A program made the translations under genes and the position numbers. A stretch of DNA of 64,000 nt from Opisthorchis felineus (taxonomy: Eukaryota > Platyhelminthes > Trematoda > Opisthorchiida > Opisthorchiidae), in the NCBI GenBank assembly GCA_004794785.1, contig SJOL01007411.1, forward strand, positions 1,419,728 through 1,483,727, written 5' to 3'. Of this stretch, positions 47,713-61,285 are shown piece after piece. Every line of letters starts with the position of its first letter. The first letter of the stretch is position 1. The notes under the pieces are model-generated. The model saw only the letters and a list, made by a program, of their open reading frames with translations. It was not told where the DNA came from and searched no databases.

Positions 47713-49595
47713 CTGAAGAAATAAAATCGATAGATTAGTAAGATGTTATCATCTAAAACTACTTTTAAAAAGTTTTAAAAAATCTTATTCACTTCACAGC
47801 AGAGCAGCATCCAAAAGCGAGAAAGCCTGTTATTCAATCAATTTTTTGGACCTAGTTGGTGTAGAAGATATTCAGGTGGGAATCTGTAAGAAAGCCTCAA
47901 ACCTTGCTGCAAAAACTCAATGGCCGAAGGAAGGAACATGTTATTTTTCCATATCACTTTTAAGGATTGACAACGGAGCACTTAATTGAATCTGCAAAAC
48001 ACAAGAGAAGGGTCGAATCTGCATTTAATGAAGTTTGGGATAAACGTGAGCCTGGAAAACAGACTAGTGTGCACAGGATACACGGTGGACACAGGGTATC
48101 AATCTACATCTAAGTTTAAACATCTATCGTAAAATCACTTGACTGTTTGCAAGTAGGTTTGCCTCCATATTGCCATTTGACCACTTAAAAACAAACGTAG
48201 GTTCATTTGGCACAACCATACATAACGCAATTAAACTGGCTTCATCCTTAGGAAATGTCGTTTAGTTTCACATCGGTCTTCATGCAATATCCGAATGCAC
48301 AAACTGGATTAGGGGCTTGATAGTAACATTTGCAGCGGTGACTGAATATATTAAAGATAACTCACTGGTCACTTAACCTGGTGAAAACTTAGTTTCACAT
48401 TTCAGGTATATCAGTCGGTTTGGTGTGACAAATTATTATCGTCTCCTTCGGTACTATTGTAGCCACTGACAATTTTATCAATAAAAACCTATCATCTTTT
48501 GTGCACGACCTTGGAAATCTTCAAAGTATTTGTCGAACACAAGCAATGTCAGTGACGCTACTACAAACACATACCTGCAAAAAACCGCTCTGCATTTTAC
48601 ATTTTCCCCACAGATCACATTGGTGGTGAAGTCAAATAGGATTTGGCCTCAGTAAAACAATCAAAGGCTCAACCGCGGTCAAATATCCTAGATTACAGTT
48701 AGTTTCATTCGTAGCTACTAAATTTCTCCTTAAAAATGCGCTCGTGTATCAGACAACAAAGCGCCTGGTTTGCCATCCTATTCATTTCCTCCGTGATTTC
48801 TTTTTTGAGGCAAAAACAGTGCGAAACTCAGAGAAAGAAAACACACACGATAGACTGAAGAGGTGTATATTGAGGGATTCTGAATTGTAGCCCTTTTACA
48901 AAGATTAGTAGACTCTTTCTTGCGTTTGTTCAGGTGTCTTATTCGAATCACGCCATTTATGCTCCTGGATTTGGCTACTCACCAGCCTTAGTTGTTGCGA
49001 AGTAACAGGCAAGCAATTCTCTAACTCCTTTCGTAATTTTAACCGAGACTGCTTTCACTAGGTACCCTTTTGTGTCCGTTGTATTATATCTCGAAGGCCA
49101 ATAAATGTGCGGTAGTCCGTCCGCCTGCTGTATCTAAAGTTTTTAATTGCTGTCGATTTTGTATTTAGTGTGTCTTAGTGTCAGCGGTTGCAGGAGTTTT
49201 GTACTTTTTTACTCTCCTTCTTTGGAAAATCAATCAAATCTACCTAGTTATGTCTGTATTTGAGGACAAAGAGACACATAAAGCAACCCCTCTGCTAGCG
49301 TGGTTGTCCTTACCTCCCCATGAAATTTTTTGTCTCTAACTGGTAAATATGTCTTTAAGCTCCCTGCTTACTTTTAAAGCATGGATAATATACTAGTCAT
49401 TCACATTCGTACACTGGTCAAAATAGTGGCATTCAGGGAGAGGGAAAGATATGGGCTCTGTTTATGAAACATTTTTCTAAGCATCCAGGGAGCTTGAGTT
49501 CTTTAACCTATGGCACGGTTGTGCAAGCATCCATTTTGTTATTTATATTTGTTTTCACTTAGAGATCACACGTGATCTATCTTCTCAATATAACT
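47713..49595. other. 1.9 kb without a supported exon
   Basis: Nothing recognised with confidence. Part may be the 3' portion of the minus-strand LINE relic just to the right. Confidence 0.3.
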
Positions 49596-49599
49596 TTAC

Positions 49600-50035
49600 C
49601 TCCTTTGCTGTATGTTTCGATCCCACCGACTAAACCAAACACTGTGATACCATGAATTTCGGTGCCGACTGTCAATTTGTACCTTTGATGCAGACATGCT
49701 GATCTTTTCAGGTCGGATTTTAGCTTTTGTTTGTTCAGTTGCTTTTTCACCGACATTTATAACCTTAGGTAGTAAAAAGCAGCACAAGTGGCGAAAGTAT
49801 TGGAGGTGCGAATAATGGTGGGCCGGGTATAGCTTCTTGCAGAACTCCAGAAGTGATTTGTTTAGCTTGTGATTGTGTATTTTTAACTCTTACCCCTTCG
49901 GTCGTTGTTCAACCAATGATTTCATTCACCTGTTGAACGATTCTATCACATCTCTCTTTGTGGTCCTCGTGGCAGTGCGCTCTCTTGCACCGTCAAAGTC
50001 TTTTTGAAAATTTAAGAAAACTGTCCCAACGTTTT
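49600..50035 (-). pseudogene. jockey/CR1-like LINE reverse transcriptase relic
   Basis: On the minus strand near 50.03-49.98 kb VGTVFLNFQKDFDGARER parallels the F-x-D-F-x-K-A-F-D motif of non-LTR reverse transcriptases. Near 49.86-49.80 kb TSGVLQEAIPGPPLFAPPI parallels T-S-G-V-P-Q-G-x-x-L-G-P-L-L-F. Several key residues are changed (A to D, PQG to LQE) and stops intervene, so it is long dead. A short ATG frame just downstream (KLTVGTEIHGITVFGLVGG at about 49.69-49.63 kb) was considered as a host exon but more likely belongs to this relic. Confidence 0.55.
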
Positions 50036-50039
50036 CCTT

Positions 50040-53000
50040 TATTTACTTTAAGTAAGTTTAGTATGCAAGTATTTTCTAGATAAATCTAATTCAAGCTCAA
50101 ATGGTCCTCCACAGCTTTCTTAGTTCCATTTTATTAATGAACGATGATGCTAGGTGAACAATTCTACCGTCTATTAGTACCTTACCCATGCTGCTTTTTT
50201 GAATTGGCATTAACAAACCAAGGTCTCAATATTTTGTCAGTTTTTCAAGTCACACAAACTTGTTGTATAAGTAAGTTAACAGCACTGCCGGAATAATTGT
50301 CATGTTCTTGAACACCTATCTAATTTCAATGCTTGAGGGCTTCCATCATGGTAAGGAAGGGTTTCAGTTCTGGCGCTAAACTCTGCGTTTCTAAGTAGTC
50401 CTCTTTGGATTCATCCTTATTTGTGGTATTGTCTTAGATTTCCACGGTGGTGGCACTCTATCAGCAAATGTTGCAATCAGTTCTTCAAAGACCGAAGACT
50501 GTGCATGCCCGTGCTTGTGAATATGTTTGAATTGTTACTTTTATTGACTATTTCTTATCTTTCCTTCAACAGTGTATTTAGACGTTTTTTCTTGGAGATG
50601 GTTGATCTGCGCCAACTTTACACATATTTGCATAAGGAATCTCTGACGTCTGTATGCATTTGTGTAGCCTTTAGTTCAGATTATCCGCAGTATAATGTCT
50701 AGTGATGCTCTAAAGCCAGTGCAATTCTTACAAACAGTAGGCACGGTTTTGAAGATCTGTAAGTGTGTGATATATTACCCTGGCCTTCTATTTCCCTAAA
50801 GTGCGACATTTTTGGATGGCATCCTTTCGGTTTTGAGGGTATCCATACTAAAGTTGATAAGCAGTGCGCTTTAGCTCTTGCAAATTTATATTCAGTTGGT
50901 TTTGAAACCAGTCACTCTCGTGGCGGAAAAATGAGGACATGCGTCAAACGCGTGGCAGTAAAGTTAGCGACGGCAATCTGTACCGTTGTTGCGGAAGGGA
51001 TTCTTTAGTTTATGATCTTTGATGTTGACAGTGTAATCATGGCTAGGCATTTAACAGCTCGGACATCTCAAATCTTTAGTACTTAGTAAGCAAAAAGCCA
51101 CAAAGCATATTTGTATAGATTAGAGATGCCTGTCTCATGGAGCTTTTAGAAGCCTTCAAAATAGTTGGACGACGCAGTATTGTGCAAGGTCTAGTGGCTG
51201 TTGATCACGTTTATGCTGTGTGCTCCAAGGCTTGGATGCACATGCGACGTTCAGTCTGATGCGAGCTGATGAAAGACGTAAAATCATCGGATTTTCTGTT
51301 GTCCATAGAATGCATTTTATTAGCCCTAGGTTTTATTTTGCTGTCTCATCTGGTTTTCGGCACTTAGAAGTGAAGCTGAGGTTCTCCTGCACGACAAAAT
51401 AATGTTTTCTCGAAGTTTGAATGTTAAGGTGTTTGTTAACTAAAACATGGGTTTAGGGGTTAGGTGGTAAATAAAGTTTGAACAGAGAGAAAGTCTCAGT
51501 ATCGAGCCTTATAATACTATACTAGGGTTGAGTAAAGGGTTACGGAGCGCTTGTTGAGGCTGGATTTTGCCTTTTCAGTATTGTAAAGGACAATGAAGTC
51601 TTTGTTTAAAAACCATGCATTTTATATACAGCCAAGAACCGAGAAATGTTTTCATGCGCAATCAAGCTCCTGTAAAACTCAGATACTGATAAAACCAAAC
51701 TAAGACTCTTTGTCAAGTTCTCTAGTCCGTGTCTTTTTTGCCATTACAAATTTGTTGGACGAGAGCGTCATGCTCGCCACATTGTAACAGATTTCGACTT
51801 TAAAGTGTGTTTGGCAGTGACCTACTTCATTATCCTCAACAGGTTGGAAAGCAGGGTATCTGACCTACAGTCTGTGAGCTCAAATATTTTACTGCTTCTG
51901 TAATCCATAGTAGCTATCTGAGTTTTCACCGTTTGGGAGCACACAAAGTTTTAAGTTGATTCTGACAGTACTCGGCCATTCGCCGTACTGAATCATCTAA
52001 GTGAAAAAATGCAGCACTAGATTTGATATTTCCTTTGGCAGGGACACCATTCCAAAAATAGTTTTCAGCTTTTTTTACTGTCGACCCCTTCAAAAACTTT
52101 TACTCGGTTAAGATCTTCTTCCATGCAAAAGTATTTGGGTTTAGATGTTACAGCAGAAAGTGCGGTAACAGAGATAGATACATAATGCCAGTATAGCCTG
52201 CCGGATACATTATTTAGCCTAAAACAACTACTAAATTTTAGTGCAGGAATTGCTTAAATTACTAAGACGGTTGAAGGAGTTGCGTGTTAACTTATGAACT
52301 CTTGTATATTTGAGCACCCGCATTGTCCACTAGTTCATCTTTTCTTACAAGATTATGGAGATCCTATAGTTTTTGAGAATTATGTGCCTCAGTAATAAGG
52401 CCTCGATAAGGATTTTTAAGTAGCCATCCCAACCTTTCTCTGGTTTCGAAAGTCGTTTCCTAGTTCCACTCTTAATTCAACCTTCTTGGTTTCTGTAAGT
52501 GATAGGTACTGGGAAAGCCAAATACTTAGGTTAGAAACGCATTTGGAAACATAAATAGGATTATTTAAACCGCCTGATGCTGCTTCTTATTCGATTTCGC
52601 CGGCCACTGACTCTTTGTTATTCAGAATTGGACTCAGGAGTAATAGAATTTTGAGACCTCACTATTGAGGCGATATTCCCGTACAAAAAATACCTCTAAT
52701 GCTCATTTAAACAAAGTAGCTTTTACAATGAAGCAGGTGCTAGAGTTCTCATAACGATAATATAAATTCGACAAAGAAATGCCGCATTCCAAAGAACACT
52801 CAGGAAGTTGTCATCAGAGGCGCAGTAGTTTTTGGCAGAATTATAAACAACTGCCATGGGGAATCCTTTGAACCGTCGAGTAAATGGTTGAAGAGCGGTA
52901 CGTGTTGAGCTGAAAGGGTTTGGAAGTAAATGAGGCTGACGGGGAGTTATTGTTATGGTGGCTGGATTAATGGAACCGAGAATGGAAGGCCAGATGTCAT

Positions 53001-56000
53001 AGATGTCTGGTGTGGGCCACATCGCCTCCACAGAGATGTGATGCCGGCAAGGTTATTGTTAGTGGTTGAGAAGTTCAACATACTTGCTGTAGAGCCTCCG
53101 GGATATACTGTACTATTCATGACTGGATACAAAATGAGGAATTTCGTAACGAATGGGTGTTTTGAAACTAAACAGTGTGATAGTTAGATACTTGCTGCCA
53201 ATTCACCAGTAATGGGGCTAAAAACCAGTCGTGACTGTGTGGAGTCGGAGCTCAGGTAGCGCAAAAAAGTGGCAGACTCGGTGAACAGTTGCCGATGCAT
53301 CCGATAACCTAAAGAATGCGCTGTAAAATGCCCCTAAACTTGACGTACATCTGAAGGCGGCTTATCTTGGTAGCATGATCGTCATTTCCTATCTGAAGCT
53401 TTTAGAAGGATTTCCAACCATTGCAGTCACATGTATAGTTGATCGCATTTTTGAAGTGCTTTAGATCTCAAACTCTGTAGACAAGGTCGGCGTAATTGTT
53501 TTAGTCCTTTTTGGCTACTAAAGGATCTCCTTTCCTGAAGATGCGCCCTATGATTCTGAGGGCATCGGAGTGGTCCACTGGTGGCGGCGAGCAACCAGGG
53601 AACCCAATTCAGCACCCCGAATTGGGTCTAATGTTACACAAGATGGCCTGAAAATTAGTACGATTTGGGCTTATTGTGAGCTCCTTTAGATCGACCGATT
53701 TGAACGGAACTCCCCATATAGTGGCACACACGTGTGTGAACACTTCAGTGATTCAATGTTGTATCCCAGATTCTCAGAGTGGCTAGTGAGGGTGCACACA
53801 GCTTTGATACGCCTAAGTGTATGCAATGCCAGCGTCCTGATATCTTTGCCAGCTCCAGTGTGGAACATGTGACGTGATTGGTCACATTATTGTTGTTTTC
53901 GTGGAGATTAATGGATTCAATCAAACCAAATACACTAGTTCCTCATCCCGAAAACGCATCCATGCAGCTTGTTTTGTTGAGAACCTTGAAGCTTGCCTTA
54001 CAATTCACTGCACTTTGATTCTATCGTTGGAAACGCTGCACAGTTGTGGTCAGTGGTTGTTAAGTGATCGTGGAATCTACTTCCCTATATCCATCGAGTC
54101 GTCAACATATAGAAGACGGGAAAAATATGGTTCAACTGGGCAAAGATTTCTGTCATTCATGCGAACCTCAGACTCTGTAGGAGTGCACTTCAAAACCATG
54201 CCCAAATGAACAAACAATTCTGTCCTTGAGAATTAAATAGTCAAACAAGATCGTTCGACTGACTCAAGCTTTGTGCACCAATGTCGACTTAAAGTTCCGT
54301 AGGCTGGTTTCGAAGGGTTTCGTCTCTGTACCAAGCCTCAGACTCCATAACTGAGAAGAACGGCGAAGACCTATGAGACTGGCTTCCAAAGTAGTTCTCA
54401 ATACCCGAGATTATGGGACCGATCCTTCGAAGCACACCTAAAATTTCTCTGAAACCGAAGTTTTAACAAAGGAATCTTTAGCATAAAGTTCTGGAATTTG
54501 GTGGTATTTATTTGAACCCCTAAAATCTGCACATGCGGCGTAGTTTTGTTGGAGGTTGTTTAAAAATACCCGACGTTTACTATGAGCGCGGAATTCATAT
54601 TTCATTGTGGCCAGTGACTGCATGATGTTTACGTGAAGACGGTGGAAAATTTTGTGGAAGAACTGGTTTCTCAAAGTGTTTTATTCCGCGTTGGATTAGG
54701 AACTAATCTCAAGACTAAATGAACAATAATTACGCCCTCTATGAACACACAAATTCAGAATGGCGTAGCCATTCACGACCTTAATAAGAAGCTTTCTATG
54801 GGTGCGGCAGGCGTCCGCCAAACAAAGCCATGGACTCCATCACAGCTAGAAAGTTTCCTTTTTTATGATGGTCGGCACACGCCATATCGGATGCGCAGCG
54901 AGGTTTTATCTTCACCAGTATACTGAACCCTTGATAGTAACATTTGAAGAATTAATGGTTTTATGGGCAGAACAAGCAGACAGCACAATAGGGTGGCCAG
55001 TGCTTTGATGTTCTGGCGCAAATTCAGTGGACTGTGACGGTCTTGGGGACGGGTGTAACACGCTTGGTGGGAAATATGGACTACGGACAAGCCATCAGAC
55101 TAGGTATGGCAGTCGCCGTACCGTCATCACGCCGTCGTACTTGGGTTCATGGGCAGCACCATATATGAGCATCTTGGTGAGACATTTGGGGTTGTCATGG
55201 TAGTTAGGATTGGCAAAGGAAACGTGACAAATTAAGACTAGCGTGGATCAAGGATATTCTTGGGTCTATCGAGGGCGCACGATGGTTCATTGCTGTCATT
55301 CAGTCGAGGCACCAAGGCAGCCGCGTCTACATTAGGGACCCAAAGTAGAGAGAACTAAGATTCTAGTCAGACCGTGGCCCAAAATGGCAGGCAGCCAAGA
55401 GCGGCCACAATTTCTAACTACTGCCATGAGGCGACACTGATTGATTTCAAAGAGGTTAATTGATATTCAGGTGGAGATAGTAGGTATGCGGTCGATGCAA
55501 ACGGGTGTGGGCCTGTTTGATTAGGAGGGTTGTGCATCAGCTAAACTGTGCGTATCTAATATAGCTCGGAGCGTGCAACGGCAGAAGATCATAGGAAAAC
55601 TTGAGATGTCTGGTCGCGTCGCGATGAGGTGGACTCAGAATGGCACAGTTACAGCCTAAAGAAAAGCGTGGAGGCCTTGCAAAACGGGTGGCCTCTGAGG
55701 CGTCATACCGCGTGTATTCAGTGTGTCTCTGTTAGCATTTTTTGCTCTGCTATTAATGGATTTTGGGGTTAATATGAGAATCACCCGGGATATATCGCAC
55801 AACCAGGGCAAGCGCAGGCTAGCGGCACAGGAGTGCGACGAAAGTTGTTACCATTTTAGTTTTCCCTTTCCTCCATTAGAGAAGGCGGAGCATGAGGTTC
55901 AGCATAGGGTAGGAATGCCTTTGGGAAGAGGGCAAGCGGTTGAAGTGAGACTTGTCAACCGGGTAGTCTTTTGCGTCGTCGGGAAGAAGAGGTACTGAAG

Positions 56001-56015
56001 GGCGAACGTGGTACA
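50040..56015. other. 6 kb without a supported gene
   Basis: No splice-bounded exon could be defended. A Ser/Thr/Pro-rich minus frame at 52.73-53.03 kb and a minus frame at 54.44-54.67 kb are open but unsupported. From about 55 kb GC content rises, probably marking the upstream end of the RTE element. Confidence 0.3.
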
Positions 56016-56019
56016 CAAA

Positions 56020-57060
56020 AATTTGATGGATGTGAACATAATGAGGTTTTTGTGTTCTCAGACTTCTGGACATACGAGAGTATGCGGAGATTTCTCTAAA
56101 AGCTTCCGTGCACAAAGTGGTGTCTGTCAGGGATGCTCACTCTCTCTATTTCTACTTATATTCGTGACCGATTAAATAATGGGGTGAACACTTGGAGGTC
56201 CCAAAAACGCAGCTTTCAAATAGCCAGTGGCGAAAACCTTCTCGATCTGGAATATGCCAACATCGTTCTCGCCTTTAAAGAGGAGAAGGAGCAGAAGTTT
56301 ATGGATGAACTAACCAAAGTCATCCAGTCCTTTGGTATGCACTCTGCACCCACAAGGTATAAGGTAGTGCTCCTGGACATGCAGTCATTCAAAACACGCC
56401 ACTTACAATCCAGGGAGAGACATTCAAATTTGTGGAGCGTTTTACGTATCTTGTAATGTGACAGATGAGGTCAATGCATGAATCTGCAAGGCTCACGTCG
56501 CGTTTGCTTATTTGAGACGCCTAGGTCATCAAAGTAGCATATCACTGAATCTCAAGGAACGTGCGTATCAGGCTATAGTTTGGGCTGTTTTATTGTATGG
56601 CTGTGGGATTTGGTCCGTTGGAGCAGCGGAACTGAGACGTCTTCAGGTGTTCGATAATCGTTGTCTCAGGACCATAGCTCGTGTGAGTTAGTGTCGGATA
56701 ATTCACAACGAGGTGATTAGAAAGTGCTTTTTCTGTTGTGCAACGAGGACGTCCAGCACCAGAAGCTGCGTTGGTTGGACCAAGCATTGCGTACGCCAGA
56801 CCATCGTTTACCGAAGGGAGTGTTGTTTTCCGTACACAAGTCAGAGGGGCCGGAGCAGAGAGGTGGACAACCCTTGGCCTGGCAGAGCGGTATGGAAAGG
56901 ATCACGGAACGTGTGGGTACTGTCGGCGCCACTTGCCTTCCAGGATAAGGACCGCGAGATCCCCTTTGTGCCTGATTGGAGACGCTGCACGATATGACTG
57001 CTAACCGATATCAACGGCATGGCTGTTGTCAGTTGCTATCAAGGTTGCTTGAATGAGTGT
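56020..57060 (+). pseudogene. RTE/SR2-like LINE, C-terminal reverse transcriptase region
   Basis: It begins SGHTRVCGDFSKSFRAQSGV then CQGCSLSLFLLIFVTD (the S-G-V-x-Q-G-C-x-L-S-P-x-L-F block). Next come ASGENLLDLEYANIVLAFKE, where the catalytic YADD is broken to YAN, and DELTKVIQSFGMHSAPT. Then AYQAIVWAVLLYGCGIWSVG and RRLQVFDNRCLRTIAR follow, and after a frameshift QKLRWLDQALRTPDHRLPK and RGGQPLAWQSGMERITERV. The end is NRYQRHGCCQLLSRL near 57045. This is the order and spacing of trematode RTE elements. There are multiple stops and frameshifts. Confidence 0.85.
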
Positions 57061-57069
57061 CTGAAGGAG

Positions 57070-58716
57070 GGGTTGGGTGGGGCCCAAACCTACATGACAG
57101 ACATGTAATAGTGCCCTAGAATAGCCTGAAATGGTGAACAGCTTCCAACGTGTTATGTGTCTCAGATGTAAAAGCTTTTGTATGTATAAACGACTGCTGA
57201 AGATTGAAGAATTGTCGGTTCATAAAACGCAAGCACGTTAGGTGATTGGTCTCTCAGAAAGGAGCCCCTGGTTGATGAGACTAGAATATAGGATGGTTAC
57301 GAGTTATGATGAGGACGACGGAGCTTTTGATTCGATTAAGCTACATGGTATCGGTATCGGGGAGCGGAAGTGGATTAAAGCTGGGATTCAGTGCTCTAAA
57401 TGAGCAGATTTGACACTAGGTACCAGCCCACTCACAAGATCTTCGCTACTGCTGCATCCATGGGTGAACGTTTGATGTTGCATGAGGCCCTTGGATCCTA
57501 GGGCTCAAGTCTATGCCACTTGGTCTCATAACTAACCAGTATAAACCCCTCTTTTGCCTTAACTTCGCCGTGTCTGGTAATGCATATGGTCGCTGAATCC
57601 CGCTATCGAATCACTGGTGCACACAGGGCCCCCCTCGGTATCACCAATGGGACCAACTGAGAAGGTTTTAAGTTTACCTTTGTAACATTAAGTCTCCAGC
57701 TTAAGCGTGAGCACCGATCGGGAATCGTGGACAACGGGATATATGAAGCAGTTGGTAAGTTGGCCACTACCACCTCGTTTAATTGTGTGTTTTCAGTGAT
57801 ATTGTGGATTATGTACACGAGTTGTGAGTGCTTATGTATTTTTTCTTCCAGAAACCCTGTTGAGTGAAGGCGGCTTCCTGGAAACGAGATATGGACCGAA
57901 TACGCGACAATTGCACGACAAATAGAGGCATAATTAACAAAGAGTGTTTGTATATTTTTCAGGCATGTGCTTGCCAGACGGACAACACGTATGGATATGA
58001 AGGACCATTGTTGGTCGTTGGATTAGGCTATCACGTACAGTTGATGCCTCGTATTCATCGGCCCGCACAGATACTGGCCCGTTTTTGCTAAGTAGCAAAG
58101 ATAAATGACAACGCGCACGGTTATGAGCATGACGGGCCTTCGTTGCCCATTGGATTAGTTTGCTGTATATAGCCGATTCCTTATAATCAGCGTTGCACAT
58201 GGACACGGATCTAGCAGTTACAATAAGTAGCCAAGGTAGACGACAGCGCGCGCTGTTATCATGATGACCGGGATTGGTTGGCCCTATTATCCGTCAATGT
58301 AACCGGGATTGATGACGTACTCTAACTGAGGAGCGCGACTGTTTGCAGTTAGGTAGATATTGTTATGTTGGTAATTAACATGCAGTTATTTCATTACGCT
58401 GCGCTATATACTGACTGGTTGTGCATATCAGACAATTGAGGTCATCCACAGAGGTGCATACTATATTCAACCACGTACAGTGCATCAAATTCTCCTTCAT
58501 CATTATACGGAACGGGGGGCAAGCTTCCCACAAAACTGTTGTGGCGAAGTTCGCTGAACAAATTAACCTAATTTGTTACGTTTGAGGGGTTTTAAGAATG
58601 CAAACATTATTCCACTATTTTTCTGGACGAAATTTACAACGGGTATTCTGTTGATGTCATCCCACTTGTATAGATCACCGCGGAATGCCACAAGGTGCCA
58701 GAGTTTGATTTATAAT
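57070..58716. other. 1.6 kb, no gene recognised
   Basis: Probably repeat-derived DNA following the RTE fragment. Short open frames only. Confidence 0.3.
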
Positions 58717-58820
58717 CCCCGCCAGTCATGCTTTTATTCTGAATGTAACCTTATGATCATGCCTGACGGCATGCCACTCACAAGTTGGGAATAAACGTTA
58801 TCAATTATCATTATCAATTT
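58717..58820 (+). repeat. LINE 3' end with AATAAA tail
   Basis: It runs from ccccgccagtcatgctttta, through atgatcatgcctgacggcat, to gttgggaataaacgttatc and an AT-rich tail. The same sequence recurs at about 60552-60645. A terminal AATAAAC plus short ATT-type repeats is the usual end of RTE-class elements. Confidence 0.7.
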
Positions 58821-58825
58821 TAATA

Positions 58826-59048
58826 ATAAGTTTATTTCCCAACTTGTAGGGAGCATGCCGATAAGGCATGATTGACAGCCGATTCGTGTACAAGCCAAAC
58901 TCAAGCAAAGGATTGGCTGGACCAAGTCATGTGGTTCATACCCTAATGCACGATTGGGTAGGCCGCTTAACAGAGGTTTCCACCAGGGACACCTCTTGGC
59001 TCGATGGCATAGTGGGATATGCTTGGGCGCGGATACCGGCGAGTTCAC
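58826..59048 (-). repeat. LINE 3' end, minus orientation
   Basis: The minus strand ends gcatgctccctacaagttgg then gaaataaacttattatt, meeting the plus-strand 3' end just to its left, so the two form a tail-to-tail palindrome. Upstream on the minus strand is an open stretch (NSPVSAPKHIPLCHRAKRCP and on) that I take as the element's untranslated end rather than a gene. Confidence 0.6.
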
Positions 59049-59049
59049 G

Positions 59050-60435
59050 GTCCGAATTCAGGGACCAACGTCCGACTTCTTTTCGACTTTTCCCGTTAGC
59101 ATGTTTCTTCGGGGGACACTACCGCTTTTGCTGACAGTCATCCACAGCATAAAAATATGCCTAAACAAGACCAAAGCAACTTAAAATTCCGAGTGCGAAA
59201 AGTCTTGGATATTTAGTTAAGTTTGATTCGAGATACCCGAAAAAACAGATGTCGACTTCCTGCCAAACTTTTATTGAAAGAAGTGGTGTGGGTAGTCACG
59301 AAAAGGTTGTGTAAAGAGAGGTCGATGGAAAGCGTTCTAAGGCAAGTCCTTACCTTCCCAAAATTAGGCAACTACTCTGGCACAGCTAGTACTTGGCTTA
59401 TAGGTCAGCCAACAGAATCCACCTCTTCCTGGGTTTGTTTAGTTTGCTGTCATCCGCTTTTATATTTTTTTCTATTGAACACCGTTTTATCTGATGCCTT
59501 CTGACACTCACCAGACGCTACTGCTCTCATCCTATTCCTTCCTCATTCTTCCTCATCCCAAGCTTCAAACTTCGATGTAGTTGCGCAAACGCCCCGTGCA
59601 ACCCTTAGTCATTCGATCTGGCTTGTCCGCAAGCCACACTCACATGTCCTCCTACTGACTGGAAATTTTCCGTGAGTCTGCATTGGCCTGACTCTATTTG
59701 TGTCAATCTCCTCGTCTAACCCGCATCTAGCTGCCACGGAAATGCGTATCCCCTCTCCAATTGCGGCGACCTTGGCGACCTTTAAGGGGCTGTCCAGAAA
59801 CCGAAGAATGTCGGTGCAATGATGGCATGGCACTGCCGTACCCAGTCTGATGACACTCTTGCAACTACTTTCCTCAGAATCTCCACCGCAGCCTCTTGCC
59901 CACTCAAGCCTGTAATCACAACCACAAACAAATTTTTCACCTGGGCCATACCGCCTCGTTCTAAACCGCTGAACATATCGTTCGGACTTAACCAACCTAG
60001 ATTCCTGCCGCAATTTCGGTTTGCCTCTTCGAAAAGTTGAACTTCATTTACGGTGTTCGATTGGCCCTATGCATTTGCACCACCTCCTCATCAACACTAC
60101 CCTTTACACCTGACCTCCGTGCAACAGTGACAGCAGTGAGTCTACTCAGTTTCAAGTTAAACCATACTTTTGAGACAAAACTTGCCATTTGTCTCCAGAT
60201 CGAATTCTTCTACCTCCATCTCCATTTTTGCATTTGGTAACCCTAGCCATTTACTCGACCGCCCAAGGTCACTCATGGCCCGCAACGGTTTTCAGGTTTA
60301 GTTCAGGTCAGCAGGCCTCATCTTTGAACTAGTCTCACCCCATGCCCATTGTCCTCGTTTTTTTCGGTTCCCACAACTGTGGTGACTTTTCACGTAATAA
60401 ACACGCCCGTTGTGTTGTTACCTGCCGCGCCCAGG
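59050..60435. other. GC-richer repeat-like DNA
   Basis: No family motif could be read. It lies between LINE 3' ends, ends in one at about 60.47 kb, and has an even, CT-rich composition unlike the introns to the left. The minus frame at 59609-60013 is open for 134 codons but unrecognised. Confidence 0.3.
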
Positions 60436-60439
60436 TTGT

Positions 60440-60500
60440 AACGACCTGATCGTGCCTCAATCAGCATGCTCCCTACAAGTTATTATTATTATTAATAGTG
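60440..60500 (+). repeat. LINE 3' end with (ATT)n tail, decayed
   Basis: tcagcatgctccctacaagt is followed by ttattattattatta. It matches the 3' end on the minus strand at 58.83-58.87 kb but lacks the AATAAA. Confidence 0.65.
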
Positions 60501-60551
60501 CCCAATGTTTAAGACACCGCCCCGTTTCCGAGCATTCCCCCGTACCCACAA

Positions 60552-60645
60552 ACCCCGCCAGTCATTTTTTATTCTGACTGTAACATTATGATCATGCCTG
60601 ACGACGTGCCACCCACCATTTGGGAATAAACATTATTATTATTCA
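60552..60645 (+). repeat. LINE 3' end with AATAAA and (ATT)n tail
   Basis: cccgccagtcattttttatt, then atgatcatgcctgacgacgt, tttgggaataaacattatta. A second copy of the 58.72 kb 3' end. Confidence 0.75.
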
Positions 60646-60649
60646 ACTT

Positions 60650-61285
60650 GTGTACGTCGAATTCCGCATATCCCACGGAGTACGCGGAGGTCTCCCGGAG
60701 TCAATATTCCGAGTTGTTATTGACAATCACTCGCTTGATTTGACAATCCATCCTTGCTCAACTTATGTGTTTAAGTATTTTTCTTGTTTTTCACTCGGTT
60801 TGTGCGCGACTGTAATTTTATTGCGCGCGCTTCCTGGCATGTGCACAACCAACCAAACAGAATGCTGGTTGGTGCGCGAATCACATGCCTGTTTTATCTC
60901 GTAAACTGGTAATGAAATACGAATCGGTAGTTGAAAATTGCCTCGAAATCTCGTTAACTTAAACAAAATGCTATGAGCAACGTATCTACAAAACATGCAA
61001 CCGGATTAGACTGATTCTCCGTAAAAGTCGTAACATCGAAAACCACACTCTTTCGCCTAAAATACTTTTGGTCTACTTCTAGTGAGCGGCGATTAGGGCT
61101 CCAGGTGAAACACATGCTTGCTCATGGTACCAAGATATATATATCTTATAGGACGGCATTTTGGCGGCGGGGTGCAAAAAGTATCACGTATGTGCTTACA
61201 GACTGATTCTCGTTCGACATAAACAATTGCCTCCTAAAACAATGTCTAAAGGAAAAAATTGCGGTAAGATGTAACATCCCTCTGC
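60650..61285. other. 0.6 kb without a supported gene
   Basis: A short ATATATATATAT run near 61136-61145. Nothing else recognised. Confidence 0.35.

Noticed and set aside
49605..49790. ATG-led minus-strand frame (MSVKKQLNKQKLKSDLKRSA...) ending near a GTAAAG donor, as a first exon
   Set aside because: It directly follows reverse-transcriptase motifs of a LINE relic on the same strand and its phase does not fit the 47.6 kb exon.
54438..54674. Minus-strand frame with KYEFRAHSKRR as a possible Sac3/GANP EFRA motif
   Set aside because: A four-residue coincidence without the surrounding conserved residues.
59609..60013. 134-codon minus-strand frame, the longest of its neighbourhood
   Set aside because: Lies among LINE ends in GC-richer DNA where long frames occur by chance; no family motif.
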